Made by a program: the position numbers and the translations under genes. This document shows, piece by piece, positions 1 through 12,050 of a stretch of 64,000 nt of DNA. The notes beneath the pieces were generated by a model. That model was not told the DNA's origin and did not search any database. It saw nothing but the letters and a program-made list of their open reading frames with translations. Source of the DNA: Parapristionchus giblindavisi (lineage: Eukaryota; Nematoda; Chromadorea; Rhabditida; Diplogasteridae); contig CALSFV010000216.1 in NCBI GenBank assembly GCA_943737045.1, positions 992,001 through 1,056,000 of the forward strand, read 5' to 3'. The stretch's first letter is position 1. Every line of letters starts with the position of its first letter.

Positions 1-562
1 CTTTGCACGTTCCTATGTTGAACAACGGCCACTTCAGCCGAATTAACAAAATTGAATTATGCATTTTCGGCAATAAAGAATTCGTGGCACGTCAATGCTT
101 TATCGAAACGTATCGTAGCATATACCACGTGAAAGAGCAAAAAATTCTGAATAATCTACACTTCAGTTCAAGTCAAACTGTAATCTTGTGTTGATTCCAC
201 AATGCCCAAAGTACAAAAGTAGCTTTCACTTTGATAAGACCAAAAGAATACCTGACATGAAAAAGTTTCTGCTAGACCCAGCGTGTCATATACCAAACGA
301 AAGAGCAAAAAATTCTGAGTATTTTGCAACGTTCCATGTTGAACAACGGCCGCTCCAGCCGAATTAACAACATTGAACCATGCATTTTTAGCATTAAAGA
401 ATTCGTGACACGCCAATATTTAATCTAAACTTATCGTAGCATATACCACGTGAAAGAACAAAAAACTCTAAATAATCTACACTTCAGTTCATGTCAAACT
501 GTAATCTTGTGTTGATTCCACAATGCCTAAAGTACAAAAGTAGCTTTCACTCTGATAAGACC

Positions 563-642
563 AAAAGAATACCTGACATGAAAAAGTTTCTGCTAGACCC
601 AGCGTGTCATATACCAAACGAAAGAGCAAAAAATTCTGAGTA
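563..642 (+). repeat. Half-monomer 1 (internal homologous unit, example copy)
   Basis: Offsets 72-151 of the example monomer. This 80-bp segment aligns without any gap to 716-795 of the same monomer, 153 bp downstream. I count about 59 identities in 80, including catatacc and the 19-base string aaagagcaaaaaattctga, which is identical in both halves. Similarity continues weakly on the right (gttccatgttgaac against gttcatgtcaaac) with small gaps. The pairing recurs in every monomer I checked, so the 321-bp unit appears to derive from a dimer of about 153 + 168 bp. Confidence 0.85.
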
Positions 643-715
643 TTTTGCAACGTTCCATGTTGAACAACGGCCGCTCCAGCCGAATTAACAACATTGAACC
701 ATGCATTTTTAGCAT

Positions 716-795
716 TAAAGAATTCGTGACACGCCAATATTTAATCTAAACTTATCGTAGCATATACCACGTGAAAGAGCAAAAAATTCTGAATA
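716..795 (+). repeat. Half-monomer 2 (internal homologous unit, example copy)
   Basis: Partner of 563-642 at a shift of 153 bp. It contains the CACGTG palindrome, which is not present at the matching place of half 1 (aaacga instead). The half-specific differences therefore lie mainly around that site and in the stretch just after gaca. Half 2 is also where the diverged class B block ends. Confidence 0.85.
768..773. promoter_or_regulatory. CACGTG palindrome (E-box/G-box type), example of one per monomer
   Basis: The palindrome CACGTG is present in every monomer I inspected, in both arms and in class A and class B, even next to the 4-bp duplication at 6545. It matches the core bound by bHLH-leucine-zipper factors in animals. 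Binding is not demonstrated, and conservation may only reflect array homogenisation. Confidence 0.35.
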
Positions 796-3700
796 ATCTA
801 CACTTCAGTTCATGTCAAACTGTAATCTTGTGTTGATTACACAATGCCTAAAGTACAAAAGTAGCTTTCACTCTGATAAGACCAAAAGAATACCTGACAT
901 GAAAAAGTTTCTGCTAGACCCAGCGTGTCATATACCAAACGAAAGAGCAAAAAATTCTGAGTATTTTGCAACGTTCCATGTTGAACAACGGCCGCTCCAG
1001 CCGAATTAACAACATTGAACCATGCATTTTTAGCATTAAAGAATTCGTGACACGCCAATATTTAATCTAAACTTATCGTAGCATATACCACGTGAAAGAA
1101 CAAAAAACTCTAAATAATCTACACTTCAGTTCATGTCAAACTGTAATCTTGTGTTGATTCCACAATGCCCAAAGTACAAAAGTAGCTTTCACTCTGATAA
1201 GACCAAAAGAATACCTGACATGAAAAAGTTTCTGCTAGACCCAGCGTGTCATATACCAAACGAAAGAGCAAAAAATTCTGAGTATTTTGCAACGTTCCAT
1301 GTTGAACAACGGCCGCTCCAGCCGAATTAACAACATTGAACCATGCATTTTTAGCATTAAAGAATTCGTGACACGCCAATATTTAATCTAAACTTATCGT
1401 AGCATATACCACGTGAAAGAGCAAAAAATTCTGAATAATCTACACTTCAGTTCATGTCAAACTGTAATCTTGTGTTGATTCCACAATGCCTAAAGTACAA
1501 AAGTAGCTTTCACTCTGATAAGACCAAAAGAATACCTGACATGAAAAAGTTTCTGCTAGACCCAGCGTGTCATATACCAAACGAAAGAGCAAAAAATTCT
1601 GAGTATTTTGCAACGTTCCATGTTGAACAACGGCCGCTCCAGCCGAATTAACAACATTGAACCATGCATTTTTAGCATTAAAGAATTCGTGACACGCCAA
1701 TATTTAATCTAAACTTATCGTAGCATATACCACGTGAAAGAGCAAAAAATTCTGAATAATCTACACTTCAGTTCATGTCAAACTGTAATCTTGTGTTGAT
1801 TCCACAATGCCTAAAGTACAAAAGTAGCTTTCACTCTGATAAGACCAAAAGAATACCTGACATGAAAAAGTTTCTGCTAGACCCAGCGTGTCATATACCA
1901 AACGAAAGAGCAAAAAATTCTGAGTATTTTGCAACGTTCCATGTTGAACAACGGCCGCTCCAGCCGAATTAACAACATTGAACCATGCATTTTTAGCATT
2001 AAAGAATTCGTGTCACGCCAATATTTAATCTAAACTTATCGTAGCATATACCACGTGAAAGAACAAAAAACTCTGAATAATCTACACTTCAGTTCATGTC
2101 AAACTGTAATCTTGTGTTGATTCCACAATGCCCAAAGTACAAAAGTAGCTTTCACTCTGATAAGACCAAAAGAATACCTGACATGAAAAATTTTCTGCTA
2201 GACCCAGCGTGTCATATACCAAACGAAAGAGCAAAAAATTCTGAGTATTTTGCAACGTTCCATGTTGAACAACGGCCGCTCCAGCCGAATTAACAACATT
2301 GAACTATGCATTTTTAGCATTAAAGAATTCGTGTCACGCCAATATTTAATCTAAACTTATCGTAGCATATACCACGTGAAAGAACAAAAACTTCTGAATA
2401 ATCTACACTTCAGTTCATGTCAAACTGTAATCTTGTGTTGATTCCACAATGCCCAAAGTACAAAAGTAGCTTTCACTCTGATAAGACCAAAAGAATACCT
2501 GACATGAAAAATTTTCTGCTAGACCCAGCGTGTCATATACCAAACGAAAGAGCAAAAAATTCTGAGTATTTTGCAACGTTCCATGTTGAACAACGGCCGC
2601 TCCAGCCGAATTAACAACATTGAACTATGCATTTTTAGCATTAAAGAATTCGTGTCACGCCAATATTTAATCTAAACTTATCGTAGCATATACCACGTGA
2701 AAGAACAAAAAATTCTGAATAATCTACACTTCAGTTCATGTCAAACTGTAATCTTGTGTTGATTCCACAATGCCCAAAGTACAAAAGTAGCTTTCACTCT
2801 GATAAGACCAAAAGAATACCTGACATGAAAAAGTTTCTGCTAGACCCAGCGTGTCATATACCAAACGAAAGAGCAAAAAATTCTGAGTATTTTGCAACGT
2901 TCCATGTTGAACAACGGCCGCTCCAGCCGAATTAACAACATTGAACTATGCATTTTTAGCATTAAAGAATTCGTGTCACGCCAATATTTAATCTAAACTT
3001 ATCGTAGCATATACCACGTGAAAGAACAAAAAATTCTGAATAATCTACACTTCAGTTCATGTCAAACTGTAATCTTGTGTTGATTCCACAATGCCCAAAG
3101 TACAAAAGTAGCTTTCACTCTGATAAGACCAAAAGAATACCTGACATGAAAAAGTTTCTGCTAGACCCAGCGTGTCATATACCAAACGAAAGAGCAAAAA
3201 ATTCTGAGTATTTTGCAACGTTCCATGTTGAACAACGGCCGCTCCAGCCGAATTAACAACATTGAACCATGCATTTTTAGCATTAAAGAATTCGTGACAC
3301 GCCAATATTTAATCTAAACTTATCGTAGCATATACCACGTGAAAGAGCAAAAAATTCTGAATAATCTACACTTCAGTTCATGTCAAACTGTAATCTTGTG
3401 TTGATTCCACAATGCCTAAAGTACAAAAGTAGCTTTCACTCTGATAAGACCAAAAGAATACCTGACATGAAAAAGTTTCTGCTAGACCCAGCGTGTCATA
3501 TACCAAACGAAAGAGCAAAAAATTCTGAGTATTTTGCAACGTTCCATGTTGAACAACGGCCGCTCCAGCCGAATTAACAACATTGAACCATGCATTTTTA
3601 GCATTAAAGAATTCGTGACACGCCAATATTTAATCTAAACTTATCGTAGCATATACCACGTGAAAGAGCAAAAAATTCTGAATAATCTACACTTCAGTTC

Positions 3701-4815
3701 ATGTCAAACTGTAATCTTGTGTTGATTCCACAATGCCTAAAGTACAAAAGTAGCTTTCACTCTGATAAGACCAAAAGAATACCTGACATGAAAAAGTTTC
3801 TGCTAGACCCAGCGTGTCATATACCAAACGAAAGAGCAAAAAATTCTGAGTATTTTGCAACGTTCCATGTTGAACAACGGCCGCTCCAGCCGAATTAACA
3901 ACATTGAACCATGCATTTTTAGCATTAAAGAATTCGTGACACGCCAATATTTAATCTAAACTTATCGTAGCATATACCACGTGAAAGAGCAAAAAATTCT
4001 GAATAATCTACACTTCAGTTCATGTCAAAGTGTAATCTTGTGTTGATTCCACAATGCCCAAAGTACAAAAGTAGCTTTCACTCTGATAAGACCAAAAGAA
4101 TACCTGACATGAAAAAGTTTCTGCTAGACCCAGCGTGTCATATACCAAACGAAAGAGCAAAAAATTCTGAGTACTTTGCACGTTCTTATGTTGAACAACG
4201 GCCACATCAGCCGAATTAACAAAATTGAATTATGCATTTTCGGCAATAAAGAATTCGTGGCACGTCAATGCTTTATCGAAACGTATCGTAGCATATACCA
4301 CGTGAAAGAGCAAAAAATTCTGAATAATCTACACTTCAGTTCAAGTCAAACTGTAATCTTGTGTTTATTCCACAATGCCCAAAGTACAAAAGTAGCTTTC
4401 ACTTTGATAAGACCAAAAGAATACCTGACATGAAAAAGTTTCTGCTAGACCCAGCGTGTCATATACCAAACGAAAGAGCAAACAATTCTGAGTATTTTGC
4501 AACGTTCCATGTTGAACAACGGCCGCTCCAGCCGAATTAACAACATTGAACCATGCATTTTTAGCATTAAAGAATTCGTGACACGCCAATATTTAATCTA
4601 AACTTATCGTAGCATATACCACGTGAAAGAACAAAAAACTCTGAATAATCTACACTTCAGTTCATGTCAAACTGTAATCTTGTGTTGATTCCACAATGCC
4701 CAAAGTACAAAAGTAGCTTTCACTCTGATAAGACCAAAAGAATACCTGACATGAAAAAGTTTCTGCTAGACCCAGCGTGTCATATACCAAACGAAAGAGC
4801 AAAAAATTCTGAGTA

Positions 4816-4925
4816 CTTTGCACGTTCCTATGTTGAACAACGGCCACTTCAGCCGAATTAACAAAATTGAATTATGCATTTTCGGCAATAAAGAATTCGT
4901 GGCACGTCAATGCTTTATCGAAACG
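4816..4925 (+). repeat. Class B diverged block (example copy)
   Basis: About 110 bp inside the monomer starting at 4664. It differs from class A at about 18 positions: gagtac for gagtat, gcacgttcctatg for gcaacgttccatg, ggccacttcag for ggccgctccag, attgaattatg for attgaaccatg, ttttcggcaataaag for tttttagcattaaag, and gtggcacgtcaatgctttatcg for the gtgacacgcc stretch. Flanks are the same as class A. Class B copies usually lead into a following copy that has AAG instead of ATG at offset 0. Both window edges fall in class B copies. Confidence 0.9.
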
Positions 4926-4984
4926 TATCGTAGCATATACCACGTGAAAGAGCAAAAAATTCTGAATAATCTACACTTCAGTTC

Positions 4985-5626
4985 AAGTCAAACTGTAATC
5001 TTGTGTTGATTCCACAATGCCCAAAGTACAAAAGTAGCTTTCACTCTGATAAGACCAAAAGAATACCTGACATGAAAAAGTTTCTGCTAGACCCAGCGTG
5101 TCATATACCAAACGAAAGAGCAAAAAATTCTGAGTACTTTGCACGTTCCTATGTTGAACAACGGCCACTTCAGCCGAATTAACAAAATTGAATTATGCAT
5201 TTTCGGCAATAAAGAATTCGTGGCACGTCAATGCTTTATCGAAACGTATCGTAGCATATACCACGTGAAAGAGCAAAAAATTCTGAATAATCTACACTTC
5301 AGTTCAAGTCAAACTGTAATCTTGTGTTGATTCCACAATGCCCAAAGTACAAAAGTAGCTTTCACTCTGATAAGACCAAAAGAATACCTGACATGAAAAA
5401 GTTTCTGCTAGACCCAGCGTGTCATATACCAAACGAAAGAGCAAAAAATTCTGAGTACTTTGCACGTTCCTATGTTGAACAACGGCCACTTCAGCCGAAT
5501 TAACAAAATTGAATTATGCATTTTCGGCAATAAAGAATTCGTGGCACGTCAATGCTTTATCGAAACGTATCGTAGCATATACCACGTGAAAGAGCAAAAA
5601 ATTCTGAATAATCTACACTTCAGTTC
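4985..5626 (+). repeat. Two adjacent apparently identical class B monomers
   Basis: The copies at 4985-5305 and 5306-5626 look identical by eye, both with AAG at offset 0, cactctgataag and the full class B block. They follow a further class B copy at 4664. This is the signature of a recent single-monomer duplication, in contrast to the alternating A/B order found from 8 to 15 kb. Confidence 0.8.
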
Positions 5627-6544
5627 AAGTCAAACTGTAATCTTGTGTTGATTCCACAATGCCCAAAGTACAAAAGTAGCTTTCACTTTGATAAGACCAA
5701 AAGAATACCTGACATGAAAAAGTTTCTGCTAGACCCAGCGTGTCATATACCAAACGAAAGAGCAAAAAATTCTGAGTATTTTGCAACGTTCCATGTTGAA
5801 CAACGGCCGCTCCAGCCGAATTAACAACATTGAACCATGCATTTTTAGCATTAAAGAATTCGTGTCACGCCAATATTTAATCTAAACTTATCGTAGCATA
5901 TACCACGTGAAAGAACAAAAAACTCTGAATAATCTACACTTCAGTTCAAGTCAAACTGTAATCTTGTGTTGATTCCACAATGCCCAAAGTACAAAAGTAG
6001 CTTTCACTTTGATAAGACCAAAAGAATACCTGACATGAAAAAGTTTCTGCTAGACCCAGCGTGTCATATACCAAACGAAAGAGCAAAAAATTCTGAGTAT
6101 TTTGCAACGTTCCATGTTGAACAACGGCCGCTCCAGCCGAATTAACAACATTGAACCATGCATTTTTAGCATTAAAGAATTCGTGACACGCCAATATTTA
6201 ATCTAAACTTATCGTAGCATATACCACGTGAAAGAACAAAAAACTCTGAATAATCTACACTTCAGTTCATGTCAAACTGTAATCTTGTGTTGATTCCACA
6301 ATGCCTAAAGTACAAAAGTAGCTTTCACTCTGATAAGACCAAAAGAATACCTGACATGAAAAAGTTTCTGCTAGACCCAGCGTGTCATATACCAAACGAA
6401 AGAGCAAAAAATTCTGAGTATTTTGCAACGTTCCATGTTGAACAACGGCCGCTCCAGCCGAATTAACAACATTGAACTATGCATTTTTAGCATTAAAGAA
6501 TTCGTGTCACGCCAATATTTAATCTAAACTTATCGTAGCATATA

Positions 6545-6552
6545 CCACCCAC
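6545..6552 (+). repeat. 4-bp tandem duplication (ccac) in one monomer
   Basis: The usual tataccacgtg becomes tataccacccacgtg, a duplication of ccac. It shifts the array register by +4: monomer starts are 6269 then 6594, a 325-bp step. It is the only net insertion seen in either arm. The CACGTG palindrome stays intact. Confidence 0.95.
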
Positions 6553-6914
6553 GTGAAAGAACAAAAAATTCTGAATAATCTACACTTCAGTTCATGTCAA
6601 ACTGTAATCTTGTGTTGATTCCACAATGCCCAAAGTACAAAAGTAGCTTTCACTCTGATAAGACCAAAAGAATACCTGACATGAAAAAGTTTCTGCTAGA
6701 CCCAGCGTGTCATATACCAAACGAAAGAGCAAAAAATTCTGAGTATTTTGCAACGTTCCATGTTGAACAACGGCCGCTCCAGCCGAATTAACAACATTGA
6801 ACCATGCATTTTTAGCATTAAAGAATTCGTGACACGCCAATATTTAATCTAAACTTATCGTAGCATATACCACGTGAAAGAGCAAAAAATTCTGAATAAT
6901 CTACACTTCAGTTC

Positions 6915-9345
6915 ATGTCAAACTGTAATCTTGTGTTGATTCCACAATGCCTAAAGTACAAAAGTAGCTTTCACTCTGATAAGACCAAAAGAATACCTGA
7001 CATGAAAAAGTTTCTGCTAGACCCAGCGTGTCATATACCAAACGAAAGAGCAAAAAATTCTGAGTATTTTGCAACGTTCCATGTTGAACAACGGCCGCTC
7101 CAGCCGAATTAACAACATTGAACCATGCATTTTTAGCATTAAAGAATTCGTGACACGCCAATATTTAATCTAAACTTATCGTAGCATATACCACGTGAAA
7201 GAGCAAAAAATTCTGAATAATCTACACTTCAGTTCATGTCAAAGTGTAATCTTGTGTTGATTCCACAATGCCCAAAGTACAAAAGTAGCTTTCACTCTGA
7301 TAAGACCAAAAGAATACCTGACATGAAAAATTTTCTGCTAGACCCAGCGTGTCATATACCAAACGAAAGAGCAAAAAATTCTGAGTATTTTGCAACGTTC
7401 CATGTTGAACAACGGCCGCTCCAGCCGAATTAACAACATTGAACTATGCATTTTTAGCATTAAAGAATTCGTGTCACGCCAATATTTAATCTAAACTTAT
7501 CGTAGCATATACCACGTGAAAGAACAAAAAATTCTGAATAATCTACACTTCAGTACATGTCAAACTGTAATCTTGTGTTGATTCCACAATGCCCAAAGTA
7601 CAAAAGTAGCTTTCACTCTGATAAGACCAAAAGAATACCTGACATGAAAAAGTTTCTGCTAGACCCAGCGTGTCATATACCAAACGAAAGAGCAAAAAAT
7701 TCTGAGTATTTTGCAACGTTCCATGTTGAACAACGGCCGCTCCAGCCGAATTAACAACATTGAACCATGCATTTTTAGCATTAAAGAATTCGTGACACGC
7801 CAATATTTAATCTAAACTTATCGTAGCATATACCACGTGAAAGAGCAAAAAATTCTGAATAATCTACACTTCAGTTCATGTCAAACTGTAATCTTGTGTT
7901 GATTCCACAATGCCTAAAGTACAAAAGTAGCTTTCACTCTGATAAGACCAAAAGAATACCTGACATGAAAAAGTTTCTGCTAGACCCAGCGTGTCATATA
8001 CCAAACGAAAGAGCAAAAAATTCTGAGTATTTTGCAACGTTCCATGTTGAACAACGGCCGCTCCAGCCGAATTAACAACATTGAACCATGCATTTTTAGC
8101 ATTAAAGAATTCGTGTCACGCCAATATTTAATCTAAACTTATCGTAGCATATACCACGTGAAAGAACAAAAAACTCTGAATAATCTACACTTCAGTTCAT
8201 GTCAAACTGTAATCTTGTGTTGATTCCACAATGCCCAAAGTACAAAAGTAGCTTTCACTCTGATAAGACCAAAAGAATACCTGACATGAAAAAGTTTCTG
8301 CTAGACCCAGCGTGTCATATACCAAACGAAAGAGCAAAAAATTCTGAGTACTTTGCACGTTCCTATGTTGAACAACGGCCACTTCAGCCGAATTAACAAA
8401 ATTGAATTATGCATTTTCGGCAATAAAGAATTCGTGGCACGTCAATGCTTTATCGAAACGTATCGTAGCATATACCACGTGAAAGAGCAAAAAATTCTGA
8501 ATAATCTACACTTCAGTTCAAGTCAAACTGTAATCTTGTGTTGATTCCACAATGCCCAAAGTACAAAAGTAGCTTTCACTTTGATAAGACCAAAAGAATA
8601 CCTGACATGAAAAAGTTTCTGCTAGACCCAGCGTGTCATATACCAAACGAAAGAGCAAAAAATTCTGAGTATTTTGCAACGTTCCATGTTGAACAACGGC
8701 CGCTCCAGCCGAATTAACAACATTGAACCATGCATTTTTAGCATTAAAGAATTCGTGACACGCCAATATTTAATCTAAACTTATCGTAGCATATACCACG
8801 TGAAAGAACAAAAAACTCTGAATAATCTACACTTCAGTTCATGTCAAACTGTAATCTTGTGTTGATTCCACAATGCCCAAAGTACAAAAGTAGCTTTCAC
8901 TCTGATAAGACCAAAAGAATACCTGACATGAAAAAGTTTCTGCTAGACCCAGCGTGTCATATACCAAACGAAAGAGCAAAAAATTCTGAGTACTTTGCAC
9001 GTTCCTATGTTGAACAACGGCCACTTCAGCCGAATTAACAAAATTGAATTATGCATTTTCGGCAATAAAGAATTCGTGGCACGTCAATGCTTTATCGAAA
9101 CGTATCGTAGCATATACCACGTGAAAGAGCAAAAAATTCTGAATAATCTACACTTCAGTTCAAGTCAAACTGTAATCTTGTGTTGATTCCACAATGCCCA
9201 AAGTACAAAAGTAGCTTTCACTTTGATAAGACCAAAAGAATACCTGACATGAAAAAGTTTCTGCTAGACCCAGCGTGTCATATACCAAACGAAAGAGCAA
9301 AAAATTCTGAGTATTTTGCAACGTTCCATGTTGAACAACGGCCAC
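6915..9345 (+). repeat. Block shared with the right arm in inverted orientation (left copy)
   Basis: Monomers starting 6915, 7236, 7557, 7878, 8199, 8520, 8841 and the start of 9162 carry the same ordered variants as right-arm monomers with ATG ends at 37864, 37543, 37222, 36901, 36580, 36259, 35938 and 35617. Shared markers include catgtcaaagtg plus gaaaaattttctg (7236), agtacatg (7557), gtgtcacg before class B (8199), and the AAG class that follows. Positions map by x to 44779 - x. Outside this range the orders differ. Confidence 0.75.
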
Positions 9346-12050
9346 TTCAGCCGAATTAACAAAATTGAATTATGCATTTTCGGCAATAAAGAATTCGTGG
9401 CACGTCAATGCTTTATCGAAACGTATCGTAGCATATACCACGTGAAAGAGCAAAAAATTCTGAATAATCTACACTTCAGTTCAAGTCAAACTGTAATCTT
9501 GTGTTGATTCCACAATGCCCAAAGTACAAAAGTAGCTTTCACTTTGATAAGACCAAAAGAATACCTGACATGAAAAAGTTTCTGCTAGACCCAGCGTGTC
9601 ATATACCAAACGAAAGAGCAAAAAATTCTGAGTATTTTGCAACGTTCCATGTTGAACAACGGCCGCTCCAGCCGAATTAACAACATTGAACCATGCATTT
9701 TTAGCATTAAAGAATTCGTGACACGCCAATATTTAATCTAAACTTATCGTAGCATATACCACGTGAAAGAACAAAAAACTCTGAATAATCTACACTTCAG
9801 TTCATGTCAAACTGTAATCTTGTGTTGATTCCACAATGCCCAAAGTACAAAAGTAGCTTTCACTCTGATAAGACCAAAAGAATACCTGACATGAAAAAGT
9901 TTCTGCTAGACCCAGCGTGTCATATACCAAACGAAAGAGCAAAAAATTCTGAGTACTTTGCACGTTCCTATGTTGAACAACGGCCACTTCAGCCGAATTA
10001 ACAAAATTGAATTATGCATTTTCGGCAATAAAGAATTCGTGGCACGTCAATGCTTTATCGAAACGTATCGTAGCATATACCACGTGAAAGAGCAAAAAAT
10101 TCTGAATAATCTACACTTCAGTTCAAGTCAAACTGTAATCTTGTGTTGATTCCACAATGCCCAAAGTACAAAAGTAGCTTTCACTTTGATAAGACCAAAA
10201 GAATACCTGACATGAAAAAGTTTCTGCTAGACCCAGCGTGTCATATACCAAACGAAAGAGCAAAAAATTCTGAGTATTTTGCAACGTTCCATGTTGAACA
10301 ACGGCCGCTCCAGCCGAATTAACAACATTGAACCATGCATTTTTAGCATTAAAGAATTCGTGACACGCCAATATTTAATCTAAACTTATCGTAGCATATA
10401 CCACGTGAAAGAACAAAAAACTCTGAATAATCTACACTTCAGTTCATGTCAAACTGTAATCTTGTGTTGATTCCACAATGCCCAAAGTACAAAAGTAGCT
10501 TTCACTCTGATAAGACCAAAAGAATACCTGACATGAAAAAGTTTCTGCTAGACCCAGCGTGTCATATACCAAACGAAAGAGCAAAAAATTCTGAGTACTT
10601 TGCACGTTCCTATGTTGAACAACGGCCACTTCAGCCGAATTAACAAAATTGAATTATGCATTTTCGGCAATAAAGAATTCGTGGCACGTCAATGCTTTAT
10701 CGAAACGTATCGTAGCATATACCACGTGAAAGAGCAAAAAATTCTGAATAATCTACACTTCAGTTCAAGTCAAACTGTAATCTTGTGTTGATTCCACAAT
10801 GCCCAAAGTACAAAAGTAGCTTTCACTTTGATAAGACCAAAAGAATACCTGACATGAAAAAGTTTCTGCTAGACCCAGCGTGTCATATACCAAACGAAAG
10901 AGCAAAAAATTCTGAGTATTTTGCAACGTTCCATGTTGAACAACGGCCACTTCAGCCGAATTAACAAAATTGAATTATGCATTTTCGGCAATAAAGAATT
11001 CGTGGCACGTCAATGCTTTATCGAAACGTATCGTAGCATATACCACGTGAAAGAGCAAAAAATTCTGAATAATCTACACTTCAGTTCAAGTCAAACTGTA
11101 ATCTTGTGTTGATTCCACAATGCCCAAAGTACAAAAGTAGCTTTCACTTTGATAAGACCAAAAGAATACCTGACATGAAAAAGTTTCTGCTAGACCCAGC
11201 GTGTCATATACCAAACGAAAGAGCAAAAAATTCTGAGTATTTTGCAACGTTCCATGTTGAACAACGGCCGCTCCAGCCGAATTAACAACATTGAACCATG
11301 CATTTTTAGCATTAAAGAATTCGTGACACGCCAATATTTAATCTAAACTTATCGTAGCATATACCACGTGAAAGAACAAAAAACTCTGAATAATCTACAC
11401 TTCAGTTCATGTCAAACTGTAATCTTGTGTTGATTCCACAATGCCCAAAGTACAAAAGTAGCTTTCACTCTGATAAGACCAAAAGAATACCTGACATGAA
11501 AAAGTTTCTGCTAGACCCAGCGTGTCATATACCAAACGAAAGAGCAAAAAATTCTGAGTACTTTGCACGTTCCTATGTTGAACAACGGCCACTTCAGCCG
11601 AATTAACAAAATTGAATTATGCATTTTCGGCAATAAAGAATTCGTGGCACGTCAATGCTTTATCGAAACGTATCGTAGCATATACCACGTGAAAGAGCAA
11701 AACATTCTGAATAATCTACACTTCAGTTCAAGTCAAACTGTAATCTTGTGTTGATTCCACAATGCCCAAAGTACAAAAGTAGCTTTCACTTTGATAAGAC
11801 CAAAAGAATACCTGACATGAAAAAGTTTCTGCTAGACCCAGCGTGTCATATACCAAACGAAAGAGCAAAAAATTCTGAGTATTTTGCAACGTTCCATGTT
11901 GAACAACGGCCGCTCCAGCCGAATTAACAACATTGAACCATGCATTTTTAGCATTAAAGAATTCGTGACACGCCAATATTTAATCTAAACTTATCGTAGC
12001 ATATACCACGTGAAAGAACAAAAAACTCTAAATAATCTACTCTTCAGTTC
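8841..12050 (+). repeat. Higher-order repeat: 5-mer, 1605 bp, two copies
   Basis: Copies are 8841-10445 and 10446-12050. Monomer order is class B with ATG, A-to-B chimera, AAG-type, class B with ATG, AAG-type. The key marker is the chimera, which changes from class A to class B inside ggcc (seen at 9340-9355 and again 1605 bp later at 10945-10960). The second copy carries a private change (aaacattctg near 11700). Confidence 0.85.

Larger units (their letters stand above)
491..811 (+). repeat. Representative class A monomer (321 bp)
   Basis: Example copy used for offsets, with offset 0 = base 491. By hand count it has 68 C and 49 G (about 36% G+C) and 10 CpG against about 10.4 expected. Landmarks are an EcoRI-type GAATTC at 720-725, a CACGTG palindrome at 768-773, ATGCAT at 701-706, and the 19-base string aaagagcaaaaaattctga present twice, in each half of the monomer. 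Class A is recognised by gagtattttgc, ggccgctcc, tttttagcatt and the cacgccaatattt stretch. Small variants used as markers are cctaaag or cccaaag near offset 37, gacacg or gtcacg near offset 238, and agagc or agaac near offset 286. Confidence 0.95.

Noticed and set aside
725..750. CENP-B box in the monomer (ATTCGTGACACGCCAAT, and a reverse candidate in class B)
   Set aside because: Against NTTCGNNNNANNCGGGN only about six of nine core positions match and the GGG part is missing. Too weak to call a CENP-B site.
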